In this document: positions 45,772-55,521 of the stretch, piece by piece
How positions within the stretch are numbered: position 1 is the first letter of the stretch
How the letters are laid out: each line of letters begins with the position of its first letter
Source of the DNA: Pseudomonas parafulva NBRC 16636 = DSM 17004
GTDB lineage: Bacteria > Pseudomonadota > Gammaproteobacteria > Pseudomonadales > Pseudomonadaceae
NCBI RefSeq assembly: GCF_000730645.1
Contig: NZ_BBIU01000014.1
Coordinates: 62,001-126,000 of the forward strand
Length of the DNA stretch: 64,000 nucleotides
Direction of reading: 5' to 3'
Program-made: the position numbers and the translations under genes
The notes under the pieces: generated by a model
The model's database searches: none
Told to the model about the DNA's origin: nothing
Seen by the model: only the letters and a program-made list of their open reading frames with translations

Positions 45772-46938
45772 ATGAAAATCGCTATAGCTGGTACTGGGTA
45801 CGTTGGACTTTCAAATTCGGTGCTGTTGGCGCAGCACCATGAGGTTTTAGCACTTGACATCATGCCGGAAAAGGTCGAAGCCATTAATAATCGGGAGTCG
45901 TTTCTCACTGACCCTGAGCTTGAGTATTTCTTGACTCACAAGAATCTCAATCTAAGAGCAACTCTTGACAAGCATGATGCATACAAAAACGCACAGTTCA
46001 TAATCATCGCAACGCCCACGGACTATGACCCCAAGACAAGCTATTTTAATACAACATCGGTTGAGTCCGTAATCAAAGATGTTCTAGACGTAAATCCCGA
46101 AGCAACGATGATAATAAAGTCTACGGTTCCGGTAGGCTTTACCAAACGCATGCGCCGTAAACACTCTTGCGATAATATTATTTTTTCACCAGAGTTTCTT
46201 CGCGAAGGTCGGGCACTTTATGACAATCTTAATCCCTCGCGTATAGTCATAGGAGAGCGCTCTCAACGAGCTGAGCTATTTGCTGAGCTGATGTTGCAGG
46301 GCGCGGAGAAAAAGGACGTTACAGTTCTGTTGACTGATTCAACCGAAGCGGAGGCGATAAAGCTATTTTCTAATACCTACTTGGCCATGCGCGTCGCATA
46401 CTTTAATGAACTTGACAGCTACGCAGAGACACATGACCTGAATACTCGGCAAATTATCGAAGGTGTCGGAGCTGATCCCCGCATTGGGAATCATTACAAT
46501 AACCCCTCGTTCGGATACGGCGGTTATTGCCTGCCAAAGGATACAAAGCAACTTCTCGCAAATTATAGTGATGTCCCTCAAACACTGATCCAAGCCATCG
46601 TTGATTCTAACAGAACGCGTAAAGACTTTATCTCAGAGTCTATTTTAAAACGTCAGCCGCGACGAGTCGGAATTTACCGCCTTACCATGAAGGCGGGCTC
46701 TGACAATTTCAGAACATCTTCAATACAGGGTGTAATGAAACGTATCAAAGCTAAGGGAGTAGAAGTTTTTGTATATGAGCCAGCACTTGAAGAAGACAAT
46801 TTTTTTAATTCAAAAATCATCAAGAGTCTTGATGAATTTAAACAGATTTGCGACATCGTAATTTCAAACCGGCTTACAGAAGAGATTCTGGACATTCGCG
46901 AAAAAGTTTATACTCGAGACCTTTTTGGCAAGGATTAA
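45772..46938 (+). CDS. ugd: UDP-glucose 6-dehydrogenase
   Basis: A 388-residue enzyme that oxidises UDP-glucose twice to UDP-glucuronic acid. It matches the short enterobacterial Ugd type along its length: NAD-binding GTGYVGLSN at 7-15, [39 protein letters not shown], and the catalytic-Cys motif [22 protein letters not shown] lies 9 nt before the ATG at 45772; the upstream in-frame ATG lacks a binding site. It supplies the GlcA donor expected for the KfoC-like polymerase, as KfoF does in E. coli K4. Confidence 0.95.
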   Translation: MKIAIAGTGYVGLSNSVLLAQHHEVLALDIMPEKVEAINNRESFLTDPELEYFLTHKNLNLRATLDKHDAYKNAQFIIIATPTDYDPKTSYFNTTSVESVIKDVLDVNPEATMIIKSTVPVGFTKRMRRKHSCDNIIFSPEFLREGRALYDNLNPSRIVIGERSQRAELFAELMLQGAEKKDVTVLLTDSTEAEAIKLFSNTYLAMRVAYFNELDSYAETHDLNTRQIIEGVGADPRIGNHYNNPSFGYGGYCLPKDTKQLLANYSDVPQTLIQAIVDSNRTRKDFISESILKRQPRRVGIYRLTMKAGSDNFRTSSIQGVMKRIKAKGVEVFVYEPALEEDNFFNSKIIKSLDEFKQICDIVISNRLTEEILDIREKVYTRDLFGKD

Positions 46939-47280
46939 ATTAATACGAGCCAAAATAAAGGATGTAGCTACTTCGCGCTAGCCATGCTCTGCTGGCTTAC
47001 CACACTAGCAGAAATGAACGCAACCATGAGACATTTTTCTGTAGCATTATCATTTATGGATAGAGCATGGAAAAAGCAATCGTTTTTATAGGACGCTCTT
47101 AATCACCATTGTTTAGCACGTTCTAACTTGATAAACTCAAAACCGGAACATTCCCTTAGCTCAAAAAATTTTTTTTAGGGAAAATAACCTAGAAACACTA
47201 AGTAACCAAGAAGACTTATCATACTGAACCTTGCTAACACCTAACATTACGATTTCAGAAATTTACACACAGGACTGAAC
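46939..47280. other. A+T-rich spacer between ugd and the epimerase gene
   Basis: A 342-nt stretch with no open frame of note. It contains a weak dyad (TTCCCT at 47151 and AGGGAA at 47177 around an A/T run). A separate promoter for the epimerase gene is likely here but I cannot point to one with confidence. Confidence 0.4.
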
Positions 47281-48240
47281 ATGTCAACCAACCCTGCATC
47301 TAGCGCCCCTATCCTTGTAACCGGAGGGGCTGGTTTTATTGGATCACACTTGGTCGACGCCCTGCTCGCAGAGGGTCACATAGTGCGCGTGATTGATAAT
47401 TTCACTACCGGCAACCGTGACAATCTGCCTTTGAGTAATCCTCGTTTGCAACTAATAGAGGGCGATATAGCCGATGCCTCATTAGTAGCCCAGGCTGTTT
47501 CAGGATGCCAAGCTGTTGTGCATTTAGCAGCGGTAGCTTCAGTACAGGCTTCAGTCGATGATCCTGTTAAAACTCACCAGTCAAACTTTATCGGCACATT
47601 AAATATTTGCGAGGCAATGCGGCTGGCAAAAGTAAAGCGTGTACTCTTCGCTTCTAGCGCCGCTATTTATGGTAACAACGGCGAAGGAACAGCAATCTCA
47701 GAAGATACGCCGAAAGGCCCCTTAACGCCTTACGCCTCGGACAAGCTAGCAAGCGAGCAGTATCTTAATTTTTACCATAGCCAACACGGACTATCTCCTG
47801 TCATATACCGCTTTTTCAATATCTATGGCCCCCGTCAAAATCCCTCTTCTCCATACTCAGGGGTGATCAGCATTTTTTCCGAGCGCGTGCAAAACAACCA
47901 GCCAATTACTGTGTTTGGCGATGGTGAACAGACAAGGGATTTCGTGTTTGTTCACGACTTAATTAAATTGCTGCAACAAGGACTTTTACTGCCAAGCGAA
48001 TCGGTAGCAACTGTCAATGTGGGCTTAAGCCAAGCCACATCACTCAACCAAATACTGATGGCATTCTCACAAACTCTTGGCAAGCTACCCCAAGTTACTT
48101 ATCACCCTGCCCGACCCGGTGACATCCGGCACTCCATGGCCAATAATCAGCGGCTTTTAGACTTGTTCGACCTGCCTGAACCGACCCCTATAAACACTGG
48201 CATTACGCAGTTAGCTGAGCGTGACCGCAAGGGTTTTTGA
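47281..48240 (+). CDS. UDP-hexose 4-epimerase, probably UDP-GlcNAc/UDP-GalNAc type
   Basis: A 319-residue extended SDR with [10 protein letters not shown] (about 15-24), the catalytic Ser in FASSAAIYG (125-126), and Tyr151/Lys155 (YASDK). The segment GDIRHS puts Ser285 at the position that is Tyr299 in E. coli GalE and Ser306 in WbpP; a small residue there admits N-acetylated sugars. It should therefore make UDP-GalNAc from UDP-GlcNAc, the role KfoA plays in chondroitin synthesis. WbpP-like activity for another glycan is equally possible. AGGA lies 6 nt before the ATG. Confidence 0.87.
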   Translation: MSTNPASSAPILVTGGAGFIGSHLVDALLAEGHIVRVIDNFTTGNRDNLPLSNPRLQLIEGDIADASLVAQAVSGCQAVVHLAAVASVQASVDDPVKTHQSNFIGTLNICEAMRLAKVKRVLFASSAAIYGNNGEGTAISEDTPKGPLTPYASDKLASEQYLNFYHSQHGLSPVIYRFFNIYGPRQNPSSPYSGVISIFSERVQNNQPITVFGDGEQTRDFVFVHDLIKLLQQGLLLPSESVATVNVGLSQATSLNQILMAFSQTLGKLPQVTYHPARPGDIRHSMANNQRLLDLFDLPEPTPINTGITQLAERDRKGF

Positions 48241-48611
48241 GCAGTTCTGGCATAGATGGCAGAGAGGCCTCTTGCAGGAGTAGTATAATCAAACCACCGA
48301 TTATCTACTTTACGCGCTGCCCCCATAGTTTAATTTAGTAATGCAAGCATTGAGTTAACTTTAGCTACTTGCATTCCCCATACACTCTGAAGGAGTACCC
48401 AATTAGCGTGTGAGCAGTAGTCAGATTATTTACCTGAGCAGCTATATCAACCATCCACCTTTCGTGCGTTAGGCACCTGAGCAGGTACTGAGACCAAGTG
48501 CTGGAGGGCTCGTTAAGCGTTTGATTCAGCCAGCCGACCTAGGCTTTTTTTGCATGCAGTCTAACTCCTCCATCAGCAAGGACCGGACGGTGTGAATGTT
48601 ATCCGCAAATC
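48241..48611. other. Non-coding spacer at the right edge of the cassette
   Basis: No open frame with coding character is seen. A weak stem AGCC...GGCT followed by a T-run at about 48,532-48,549 could be a terminator for the epimerase gene. Mixed composition and several stop codons in every frame suggest decayed sequence. Confidence 0.4.
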
Positions 48612-48770
48612 TGGGGGCTCAAAAAGGCGATTTTTTCCGCCCAGTCGGGCGATAATCAGCTTGGTGGCTGAAGGACCAGCAACGATGTGATCATAGCCAA
48701 TCGGCTTACCGATGAAATCAACGATATACTCGACAAATTTTGTACCCGCGACCTGTGCAGCAAGGACTGA
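48612..48770 (+). pseudogene. Decayed 3' end of a second ugd gene
   Basis: In one frame 48687-48767 reads VIIANRLTDEINDILDKF then CTRDLCSKD and a stop, which aligns with the C-terminus of the intact Ugd at 46938 ([15 protein letters not shown]... YTRDLFGKD). Just upstream, in a frame shifted by one base and with an internal stop, GDFF and LKDQQRCD match the preceding Ugd segment (DNFF...FKQICD). Everything before this is gone. It is best read as the end of the original ugd, left when the present cassette replaced it. Confidence 0.8.
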
Positions 48771-48811
48771 GCGCGGCCATGAAATGGCTACAGTTTTCTA
48801 TGGAGATCTCG

Positions 48812-50005
48812 ATGCAAACCCTACTCTCCGGCCTGAGTGAACAGGCCAGCCGCGCATATGTTGGCGCCTCGTTAGACGACACATTTTCGTTTCAGTGGAA
48901 ACCGGCTGCGCAGTTGATTGCTGATTTCGATCTAACCAACGGAACGGTTTCTCGCCAGGCCGTGTGGTTCTACCGTGCCCCTTGGAACTGGCTGGCGGAT
49001 GGTACCACCGTCGATGTCATGGCAGCGCTGCAACAATGGCAAACAGAACAACGCGCAGTGCTGCAACTGCGCCGCACGCTGCGTCAGCGTTTGATTCTGG
49101 TGAACATCGACAGGGTGACGCCGCAGGCGTTGTTCGAGCGCTTGGGCCTGGCTTACAACGATCAGCCAGTGCAGCTGTTTACCGACCCGTTGGCTGCTAC
49201 CCTCGCCGGCGTCTTCGAGCAAATGGCACCCGAAAGCTGGACCCTGTACGAAGCGTTGGAAGCGGCAGCATGGTTGCCAAACGGTGAACCGGAGTTCCGC
49301 TCCAATCGCCCACTGCCAACCACAACCGGCTTGATCGAACTGTTGGAACTGATCCACGCAGGCCGGCAATTGCCCAACGCTCAACTGCAGTTGCATGAGC
49401 GGGAAAGGACCATTACCAGCCTACGCCGAGAATCCGAGCTGGCGCGCCACACCCAGCAATATGGGCACGATGAGCGCGGGCAGGTGCAGTCACAACTGCA
49501 TCGCGCGCAGCAAGCTCTTGCGGATCGTGAAGCAGAAAACGAGTACCTCAAGGAGCAGCGCAGCAGCCTCCAACAACAGCTTGCCCAAGCCCACACGGAC
49601 TTGCAGCAGGCTATCCAGGCTGCGAGCGCTGGCAGTTCGGGTACCAAGCCATTTGCAGAGGAAAACCAACTGCTGCTGGCTCAACTGCATGCCGTGCAGG
49701 CAGAGCTGGAAAAACGCCACCTGGAAAGCCAGGATTTTAACGACAAGTATGCCAAGTTGAAGCAAGAGCTGGACCACGCCCTCGCCGCGCAGCAGCAGTC
49801 CGGGGCGGACATGGCTGGTGCTACAGCCAATGCCCAGGCGCTGGGTGAAGAGAACGAGCTGTTGCTCTCGCAACTGCACCTGGTGCAGGAAGAGCTGGAA
49901 AACTACTACCTGGCCAATCGCGAAATTCTCGCGGCCATGGACCAGTCCAACCATACGCTGCACCGTGCCCGTAAGGTGATCAGCCGGGTGGCTGCCAATG
50001 TCTAA
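48812..50005 (+). CDS. Coiled-coil protein upstream of a giant glycosyltransferase
   Basis: A 397-residue protein. The N-terminal 180 residues form a folded part of unknown family with WFYRAPWNWLADG; the rest (about 195-390) is a long heptad coiled coil with two similar segments, EENQLLLAQLHAVQAELE and EENELLLSQLHLVQEELE. The start at 48812 is chosen because GGAG lies 6 nt upstream; earlier in-frame ATGs overlap the ugd remnant. Codons and GC are back to the genomic background. It overlaps the next gene by 8 nt, so the products are likely partners. Confidence 0.75.
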   Translation: MQTLLSGLSEQASRAYVGASLDDTFSFQWKPAAQLIADFDLTNGTVSRQAVWFYRAPWNWLADGTTVDVMAALQQWQTEQRAVLQLRRTLRQRLILVNIDRVTPQALFERLGLAYNDQPVQLFTDPLAATLAGVFEQMAPESWTLYEALEAAAWLPNGEPEFRSNRPLPTTTGLIELLELIHAGRQLPNAQLQLHERERTITSLRRESELARHTQQYGHDERGQVQSQLHRAQQALADREAENEYLKEQRSSLQQQLAQAHTDLQQAIQAASAGSSGTKPFAEENQLLLAQLHAVQAELEKRHLESQDFNDKYAKLKQELDHALAAQQQSGADMAGATANAQALGEENELLLSQLHLVQEELENYYLANREILAAMDQSNHTLHRARKVISRVAANV

Positions 50006-53000
50006 GCCTCAGGCGGAAAGCCCGTTCAACAGTGTGGTCGACCCCCAGTGGTACGTAGCGACTTATCCGGACGTAGCGGCTGTAGGTGCAGACCCACAAC
50101 AGCACTATGAACAACATGGTGCCGCTGAGGGCCGCTTGCCCCGGTATCTACAAGCCTATCGCCTGGAGTCGGCCCTGTGGGGCGGCTTCAGCGGGCTGGC
50201 GTTGCCCGAGCTCATTGCCCTGCAGGCACACACCGAAGACCGTGAAGAGCACGCCTACGCTTCCTGGGCCCTGGCTCGCTGGCATGCCAGTGCCTCGCAA
50301 TGGTCGAGCGCACTGCCGTACATCGACGCCCTCGCACAGCCACTGCCACCTTACATGGTCAACCTTGGCCCAATATTGCTAAGGGCAGAGGTGCTGCTGC
50401 GCAATGGCCAACAGTCGCTTGCGCAAGCCTGCATCGCCGAGGCCATTGCGGCAAAAGGCCTGCAAGCCGACTTGTGCCTGGCAGCCGCCAATGTGTCGCT
50501 GCCCATCAAGGGCACCCAACACCAGCCGCCAGACGATATGCGCCTGTCCTGGATTAACCGTGCGCTTGCCGCTGCAGACTTGGCACCAGTTGCCATGCGT
50601 GATCCCGCAGCTGCGCTCACCCTGGATAACCTCCAGGCCGCGTCTGCCGCGAAGGTTCCGCCCCAGGCCCAGCCAAAAATCAGCGTGATCATGCCGGCGT
50701 TCAACGCCGAGGCCTTCATTGAAACGGCCCTGCGCAGCTTGCTGGCTCAAAGCTGGAGCAACCTGGAAATCCTGGTTGTTGATGACTGCAGCAGCGATGC
50801 TACGGTCGAGCGTGTTTCTGAGCTGGCCCGCGAAGACGCGCGCATCGTGCTGCTACACCAACCGGTAAACCGCGGTGCTTACGCGGCGCGCAATACAGCG
50901 TTGAAACACGCCACCGGCACGTTTGTAGTCAACCATGACAGCGACGACTGGTCCCACCCTCAGCGCCTGGAGCTCATGGCCGCTCCGCTGCTGCAGAACC
51001 CAGGCCTGGTCGGCACCTTGGCGGAATGGGTCAGGGCCGATACCGAGCTGCACTTTCAATGCTGGCGCATGGAAAACAGCCTGATTGAACCGAGCGTTTC
51101 CACCATCATGATGCACTGCGATGCCGTGCGCGAACTTGGCGGCTGGGATGAGGTGCGTGTCGCGGCCGACCATGAGCTGCGTCAGCGCCTGCAACGCCGC
51201 CATGGCGACGAGGCACTGCTTTACCTGCTGCCAGGGGTGCCGCTGGTCATTGCCCGTCACCTGCCACAGTCGCTGACCATGGCTTCCGGCACGCACTTGC
51301 GCTCAACGTTCTATGGCCTGCGCCAGTTATACAGCGCACTTGCCGAGGCCTGGCACGGCATGGCGAACGACGCAGCCGGGCTACGCTTGACGCCAGATAG
51401 CGGCACCCGCGCGTTCCCGGCACCGGCTCCGATGCTGCGTAACGCCCAGGCCGAGGCCAGCTACGATTGGCTGGTGGTCAGCGACCTCAGCGAAGCAGCG
51501 CGCACCGCCAAGCCTCTGCGGCTGGTGCTGGCGCGCTTGCAGGATCAGGGCGAGCGTATCGGCCTACTGCATTGGCCAGATTATCAGCGGCCAAGCCCGA
51601 TTGGCCCAGCCCTGCTGCGCCAGGCCGTCGAGGGTGAAGTCGAAATGGTGCTGGCTGAACAGGCACTGGTGGCCCGCCGAATACTCGTCGTGGGTCGGCA
51701 CCTGCTTGCTCGTCCATTGGATCAAGTACCAGCAGTCAAAGGGCTGCAAAGTTGCCAGGTTATCGATTCGGTTCGCGAGGCCAAGTCGCTGGAAATCGGC
51801 GTAACACCAGTTTCACCTCAGTTGGCCGGCCCGCTCGGTGCCAAGGTGGCTCCGGCACTTGTTACGCCGCCAGTACCGCAGGTTGCCGATTCTGAGCAGC
51901 CTTTAGCAGCGGCCGCCGCGCAGGAGCCCGCCGAACCTGCATTACCGGCCTTGTTCGACGAAGCCTGGTACCTGGAACGCAACCCAGACTTGCAAGGCGC
52001 CAGCCTCGACGCCTGGCAGCATTACCTTGCCCACGGTCATGCTGAGGGCCGCGAACCTGGTCCAGACTTCAATACGGCGTGGTACCTGGCGCAATGTGTC
52101 GAAGCCCGCGAAAGTGGCATGCCGGCACTGCTGCATTATCATCAGTCGGGTCGTCATACCGGTTACGATGTTGGCAACCCAACATTCGCTGGCAACCTGC
52201 AACACCGCCCAGGCAGGCCCACCGTGCTGCTTTGCGCCCATGCTGCTAACGTGCAGTTGTTTGGCGCGGAGCGCAGCGTGCTAGATATGCTGGATGCGTG
52301 CGCTGCGCTAGACCTGAACGTGCTGGTCAGTGTGCCGAGCGTAGCCAACCCGGCTTACATCGACGAGTTGCGAGCGCGCGCTATTCAGGTGGCTTGCATC
52401 CCGACCCAGCTGTGGCGCGCGGACATTGCGCCGTGCCGGGTAGCCGTTGAGCGTTTCTGTGCTTTGATTCGCACCCACTCGGTGGACTTGGTACATAGCA
52501 ATACCCTGATGCTGCGCGAGCCGCTAATCGCCGCACGCCTTGCCCAAGTACCCGCCGTGCTCCATGCGCATGAATCCCCCGCGCATGATGCCGACCTGTG
52601 CGTAGCCATCGGCTTGCCAGCGGATCAGATCATTGCCGAGGCATTGAGCCGAGCCGACCACGTACTGGCCAACTCCGCCTTCACGGCGCAGCACATCGCC
52701 AAACCGGGGGCTACCCATGTGGTTGGCAATATCATCGACCTCAAGGCGTTCGACCTGCCCAATGCGCCGGACAACAAACACATCACTGCGGCACTTATCA
52801 GCAGCAATTTACCCAAGAAAGGCATCGCCGACTTGTTGCAACTAGCGTGTGACACAGTTGCCGACACCCCCAACTTGCAATTGTTGCTGATTGGCCCGGA
52901 CACGCCGGGTGTTGCTGCTTTGCGCACCTTGGAAGCCAGCGGCAAACTGCCACGCAATTTGCGCATCATGCCTTACGCCGCAAGCCCGCAGGCTGCCATC

Positions 53001-53342
53001 GCCCAAGCCAACATTGTGCTGAACCTGTCCCACTGCCAGGAAACCTTCGGCCGCACTGTGCTGGAAGGGATGGCTGCCAGCCGGCCGGTGCTCGCTTATC
53101 GCTGGGGGGCTTTGCCAGAGCTGATTGATGAAGGCATTACGGGGTACACTTTTGAGCATGGCGACACCAAAGCCATGGCCAAAAGATTGCGCCAGTTCTG
53201 CCTAAATCCGAAAAAGATCCGCACGCTGGGTGCTGCGAGCCGCAAACGTGCCAAACAGTACAGCCTCAAGCTGCTAAGTCAGCAATTGAAGAGCGCTTAT
53301 GAGTCAGCACTGGGAAGTTCACTGCTGCGGTCAGGCGATTGA
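49998..53342 (+). CDS. Giant bifunctional glycosyltransferase (GT2 plus GT4)
   Basis: A 1114-residue cytoplasmic protein. An N-terminal module (about 12-50, DPQWYVATYPDV...EGRLP) is followed by helical repeats, a GT2 domain (about 225-450, KISVIMPAFN, VVDDCSSD, VNHDSDDW), a linker domain, two more modules like the first (about 652-690, AWYLERNPDL...EGREP, and 690-725, AWYLAQCVEA), and a C-terminal GT4 domain (about 739-1110) with the donor-site ETFGRTVLEGMAA. It can probably add two sugars. The sugars are unknown. Its start overlaps the coiled-coil gene. Confidence 0.88.
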   Translation: MSKPQAESPFNSVVDPQWYVATYPDVAAVGADPQQHYEQHGAAEGRLPRYLQAYRLESALWGGFSGLALPELIALQAHTEDREEHAYASWALARWHASASQWSSALPYIDALAQPLPPYMVNLGPILLRAEVLLRNGQQSLAQACIAEAIAAKGLQADLCLAAANVSLPIKGTQHQPPDDMRLSWINRALAAADLAPVAMRDPAAALTLDNLQAASAAKVPPQAQPKISVIMPAFNAEAFIETALRSLLAQSWSNLEILVVDDCSSDATVERVSELAREDARIVLLHQPVNRGAYAARNTALKHATGTFVVNHDSDDWSHPQRLELMAAPLLQNPGLVGTLAEWVRADTELHFQCWRMENSLIEPSVSTIMMHCDAVRELGGWDEVRVAADHELRQRLQRRHGDEALLYLLPGVPLVIARHLPQSLTMASGTHLRSTFYGLRQLYSALAEAWHGMANDAAGLRLTPDSGTRAFPAPAPMLRNAQAEASYDWLVVSDLSEAARTAKPLRLVLARLQDQGERIGLLHWPDYQRPSPIGPALLRQAVEGEVEMVLAEQALVARRILVVGRHLLARPLDQVPAVKGLQSCQVIDSVREAKSLEIGVTPVSPQLAGPLGAKVAPALVTPPVPQVADSEQPLAAAAAQEPAEPALPALFDEAWYLERNPDLQGASLDAWQHYLAHGHAEGREPGPDFNTAWYLAQCVEARESGMPALLHYHQSGRHTGYDVGNPTFAGNLQHRPGRPTVLLCAHAANVQLFGAERSVLDMLDACAALDLNVLVSVPSVANPAYIDELRARAIQVACIPTQLWRADIAPCRVAVERFCALIRTHSVDLVHSNTLMLREPLIAARLAQVPAVLHAHESPAHDADLCVAIGLPADQIIAEALSRADHVLANSAFTAQHIAKPGATHVVGNIIDLKAFDLPNAPDNKHITAALISSNLPKKGIADLLQLACDTVADTPNLQLLLIGPDTPGVAALRTLEASGKLPRNLRIMPYAASPQAAIAQANIVLNLSHCQETFGRTVLEGMAASRPVLAYRWGALPELIDEGITGYTFEHGDTKAMAKRLRQFCLNPKKIRTLGAASRKRAKQYSLKLLSQQLKSAYESALGSSLLRSGD

Positions 53343-53358
53343 AATGAGGTGAGTGGCA

Positions 53359-53395
53359 CGGCAGGCACTGCTTGAGTCTTAAGCAGTGCCTGCCG
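53359..53395. terminator. Strong hairpin between convergent genes
   Basis: CGGCAGGCACTGCTT and AAGCAGTGCCTGCCG form a perfect 15-bp stem with a 7-nt loop just after the GT2-GT4 gene and before the converging acyltransferase end. It is a likely bidirectional terminator, though without a T-run. Confidence 0.7.
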
Positions 53396-53449
53396 CGTCC
53401 CATCGCAACACACGGCAGCGCCTGTGTAGGGCTTGCACCAGTTACAAGC

Positions 53450-55369
53450 TTACTGGAAGATTTCAGCCTTGATCTTATCTACAAAGTAGATAGAGCCATG
53501 CTTGCTCAGGTGACCAAAATCCACCACTGGCAGATCTATCAAGTCGCTGCCAAGGCGGGTTAAACACCCCTCCCCTTTGCAGAGTATATCCAGCGCCGAA
53601 ATATAGGACGCACCAATCGACGGTACGTGCTGCTTGAAGAAGCCGTCCCAGTCCGCCACTTGCGGGTTCAACCCGTACGCCATGTATTGCGGCGGAACTT
53701 TATTGTGTTTTGCCCAATAGCCCAGCACTACCGAGCTTAAATTGCCATTCCAATGCGGCACTGGGCCAATTACAACAATCTTGCTCACGGGCGACGCGGC
53801 TTTTATCTTGCTCACTGTTTCTTGCAGCATGGTCAACGCTTGGTGCTGTTCATGAGGTGCATTGCTGCCGAACACCAGCCAGGTCAGCACCACCATGTCA
53901 GGCTTATAGTGCGCCACGGCTTCAAGCCGGTCGTTGTTGGCTTGTGCAACTAACTTGCCTTCATCGGTCTTGCCGGGGATGGCAAAGAACGGTGGGCCAT
54001 TACCGTCGGTCATCTGCGAAATACCGTATTCGGTGTACCCGTTATCGCGGGCACTCAATATCCCTTGATACAGCGCCGCCGCATACGAGTCTCCCCAGAT
54101 AAACAACATTTTGCGGCGGGGTTCGATGCAGTGGGCGTAACTGAGTTCTTTGGACACCGAGTGGCAAACGCCGTAACGGATGTTCTGTTTGAAATCATAG
54201 TATTCGTAGACGTTGGTAATGGCCGACAGGGCCTCGATTTCTCCCTTTACCCGATAGGCTGCGCCGTTGCTTATTACAACGGTGAAGCCGGCAACCAACA
54301 CCAGGCAAAACGCAGCGATAGCGGCAGGGCTGCGTGCTTTAGCAAGCCTGGTGCGGACCGGGCCGGGCGATGCGGTGCGCTGGCCGGCAATATTTTCGAC
54401 GGTGAGGAAAGACACCAGGCCCAGCATGAACGATAACAACACGCCGCCAATAATCGCCTGCGGCTGCTCGTCCAGGCCGCTCTTAAAGAGGTAAACGCAA
54501 ATGGGCCAATGCCACAGATACGTGGAGTAGGAGGTTTTACCCATCCAAGCCACCAGCCAGTGCTTGGCCAGGCGCGAGCCAGTACAACCGGCGGCGATCA
54601 CCAGGCAAGTGCCGATGACCGGCAACAACGCCCACTGCCCGGGCCACGCGGTGGAGCTGTCGAGGACGAACAACGAAGCTACGATCAATAACAGACCGGC
54701 AAGCGCGACAGGTGCTTTTTTGCTGTCGCGAAGGCTGACGGGGTGCAAGTAGACCACGCCACCCATCAACATCTCCCACGCCCGTGAAGGCAGCATGTAG
54801 TAGGCGAAGCTTTCCAGGTGGTAAGAGGCCCACGTGGCGAAAGCGAATGACAGTATCGTCAGGCCGACTATCACTAATCGGCCAGCGCTGGCCCCCAGCA
54901 CCCTGAGCACGGCGATGATGATCAGCGGATAAACCAGGTAAAACTGCCATTCGGCCGAGAGTGACCAAGTGTGCAGCAACCATTTCAGGTGCGAAGCTGA
55001 ATCGAAGTAGCCCGACTCGCTGTAGAACATCAAGTTGGAGGTAAACGAAAGTGCGCCAGCTACATGTTGCCCAAGCTGTTTGTATTCGAAGGGGAGCAGG
55101 TTGAAGTAACCCCATGCCAACATGGCAGCGCAAAGGACGACCAGGGCGGGAATCAACCGTTTGGCACGGCTGGTGTAAAAACCCGTCAGCGTAAAGGTGC
55201 CGGCCTGCACTTTGGGGAAAATGGCGCCGGTCATCAAATAGCCCGAGATGACAAAAAAGACATCAACGCCAGCAAACCCTGCCGGAAGCATGGAGGGGTT
55301 AAAATGGAACAGCACCACTGCAACGACTGCTAACGCCCGCAGTCCATTCACGTCATCCCTAAATCGCAT
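53450..55369 (-). CDS. OafA-type acyltransferase with SGNH domain
   Basis: A 639-residue inner membrane protein. The first ~360 residues are an acyltransferase-3 domain with about ten helices, opening with the family motif DVNGLRALAVVAVVLFHF and the VDVFFVISGYLMTG segment. The periplasmic C-terminal domain is SGNH-like, with the GDSYA nucleophile block (about 430) and a late D-x2-H pair (VDFGHLSKHG). Such proteins O-acetylate lipopolysaccharide, capsule or peptidoglycan. It is on the opposite strand to all neighbouring transferase genes. The ATG at 55369 is preferred over a GTG at 55375. Confidence 0.9.
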   Translation of the reverse strand: MRFRDDVNGLRALAVVAVVLFHFNPSMLPAGFAGVDVFFVISGYLMTGAIFPKVQAGTFTLTGFYTSRAKRLIPALVVLCAAMLAWGYFNLLPFEYKQLGQHVAGALSFTSNLMFYSESGYFDSASHLKWLLHTWSLSAEWQFYLVYPLIIIAVLRVLGASAGRLVIVGLTILSFAFATWASYHLESFAYYMLPSRAWEMLMGGVVYLHPVSLRDSKKAPVALAGLLLIVASLFVLDSSTAWPGQWALLPVIGTCLVIAAGCTGSRLAKHWLVAWMGKTSYSTYLWHWPICVYLFKSGLDEQPQAIIGGVLLSFMLGLVSFLTVENIAGQRTASPGPVRTRLAKARSPAAIAAFCLVLVAGFTVVISNGAAYRVKGEIEALSAITNVYEYYDFKQNIRYGVCHSVSKELSYAHCIEPRRKMLFIWGDSYAAALYQGILSARDNGYTEYGISQMTDGNGPPFFAIPGKTDEGKLVAQANNDRLEAVAHYKPDMVVLTWLVFGSNAPHEQHQALTMLQETVSKIKAASPVSKIVVIGPVPHWNGNLSSVVLGYWAKHNKVPPQYMAYGLNPQVADWDGFFKQHVPSIGASYISALDILCKGEGCLTRLGSDLIDLPVVDFGHLSKHGSIYFVDKIKAEIFQ

Positions 55370-55521
55370 ACGCACCTTTTGGGTAAAATCTTGGCATAGC
55401 CTTATTTGAATTAGCGCGACTTTAGCAGATTACTGGTGGCTAATGGGTATCAGTTTATGAGCTTAGTCGGGGGGCCAGGTGCCTGCCATGAGTTTAGGGG
55501 AAGGCATACATCGAGCGCCGC

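Larger units (their letters stand above)
40750..48780. other. A+T-rich, probably horizontally acquired glycan cassette
   Basis: Base composition changes abruptly within the methyltransferase gene near 40,750 and returns to the high-GC background near 48,780. The block carries the KfoC-like polymerase, a PP-loop protein, a reverse-oriented GH16, ugd and a 4-epimerase, with long A+T-rich spacers, and ends at the remnant of another ugd. No integrase, transposase or att site is visible, so homologous replacement is more likely than site-specific insertion. Edges are read by eye and are approximate. Confidence 0.7.

Noticed and set aside
48241..48811. Insertion sequence or transposase remnant at the cassette edge
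   Set aside because: No transposase-like reading, terminal inverted repeats or target duplication could be seen; the only recognisable remnant is the ugd end.
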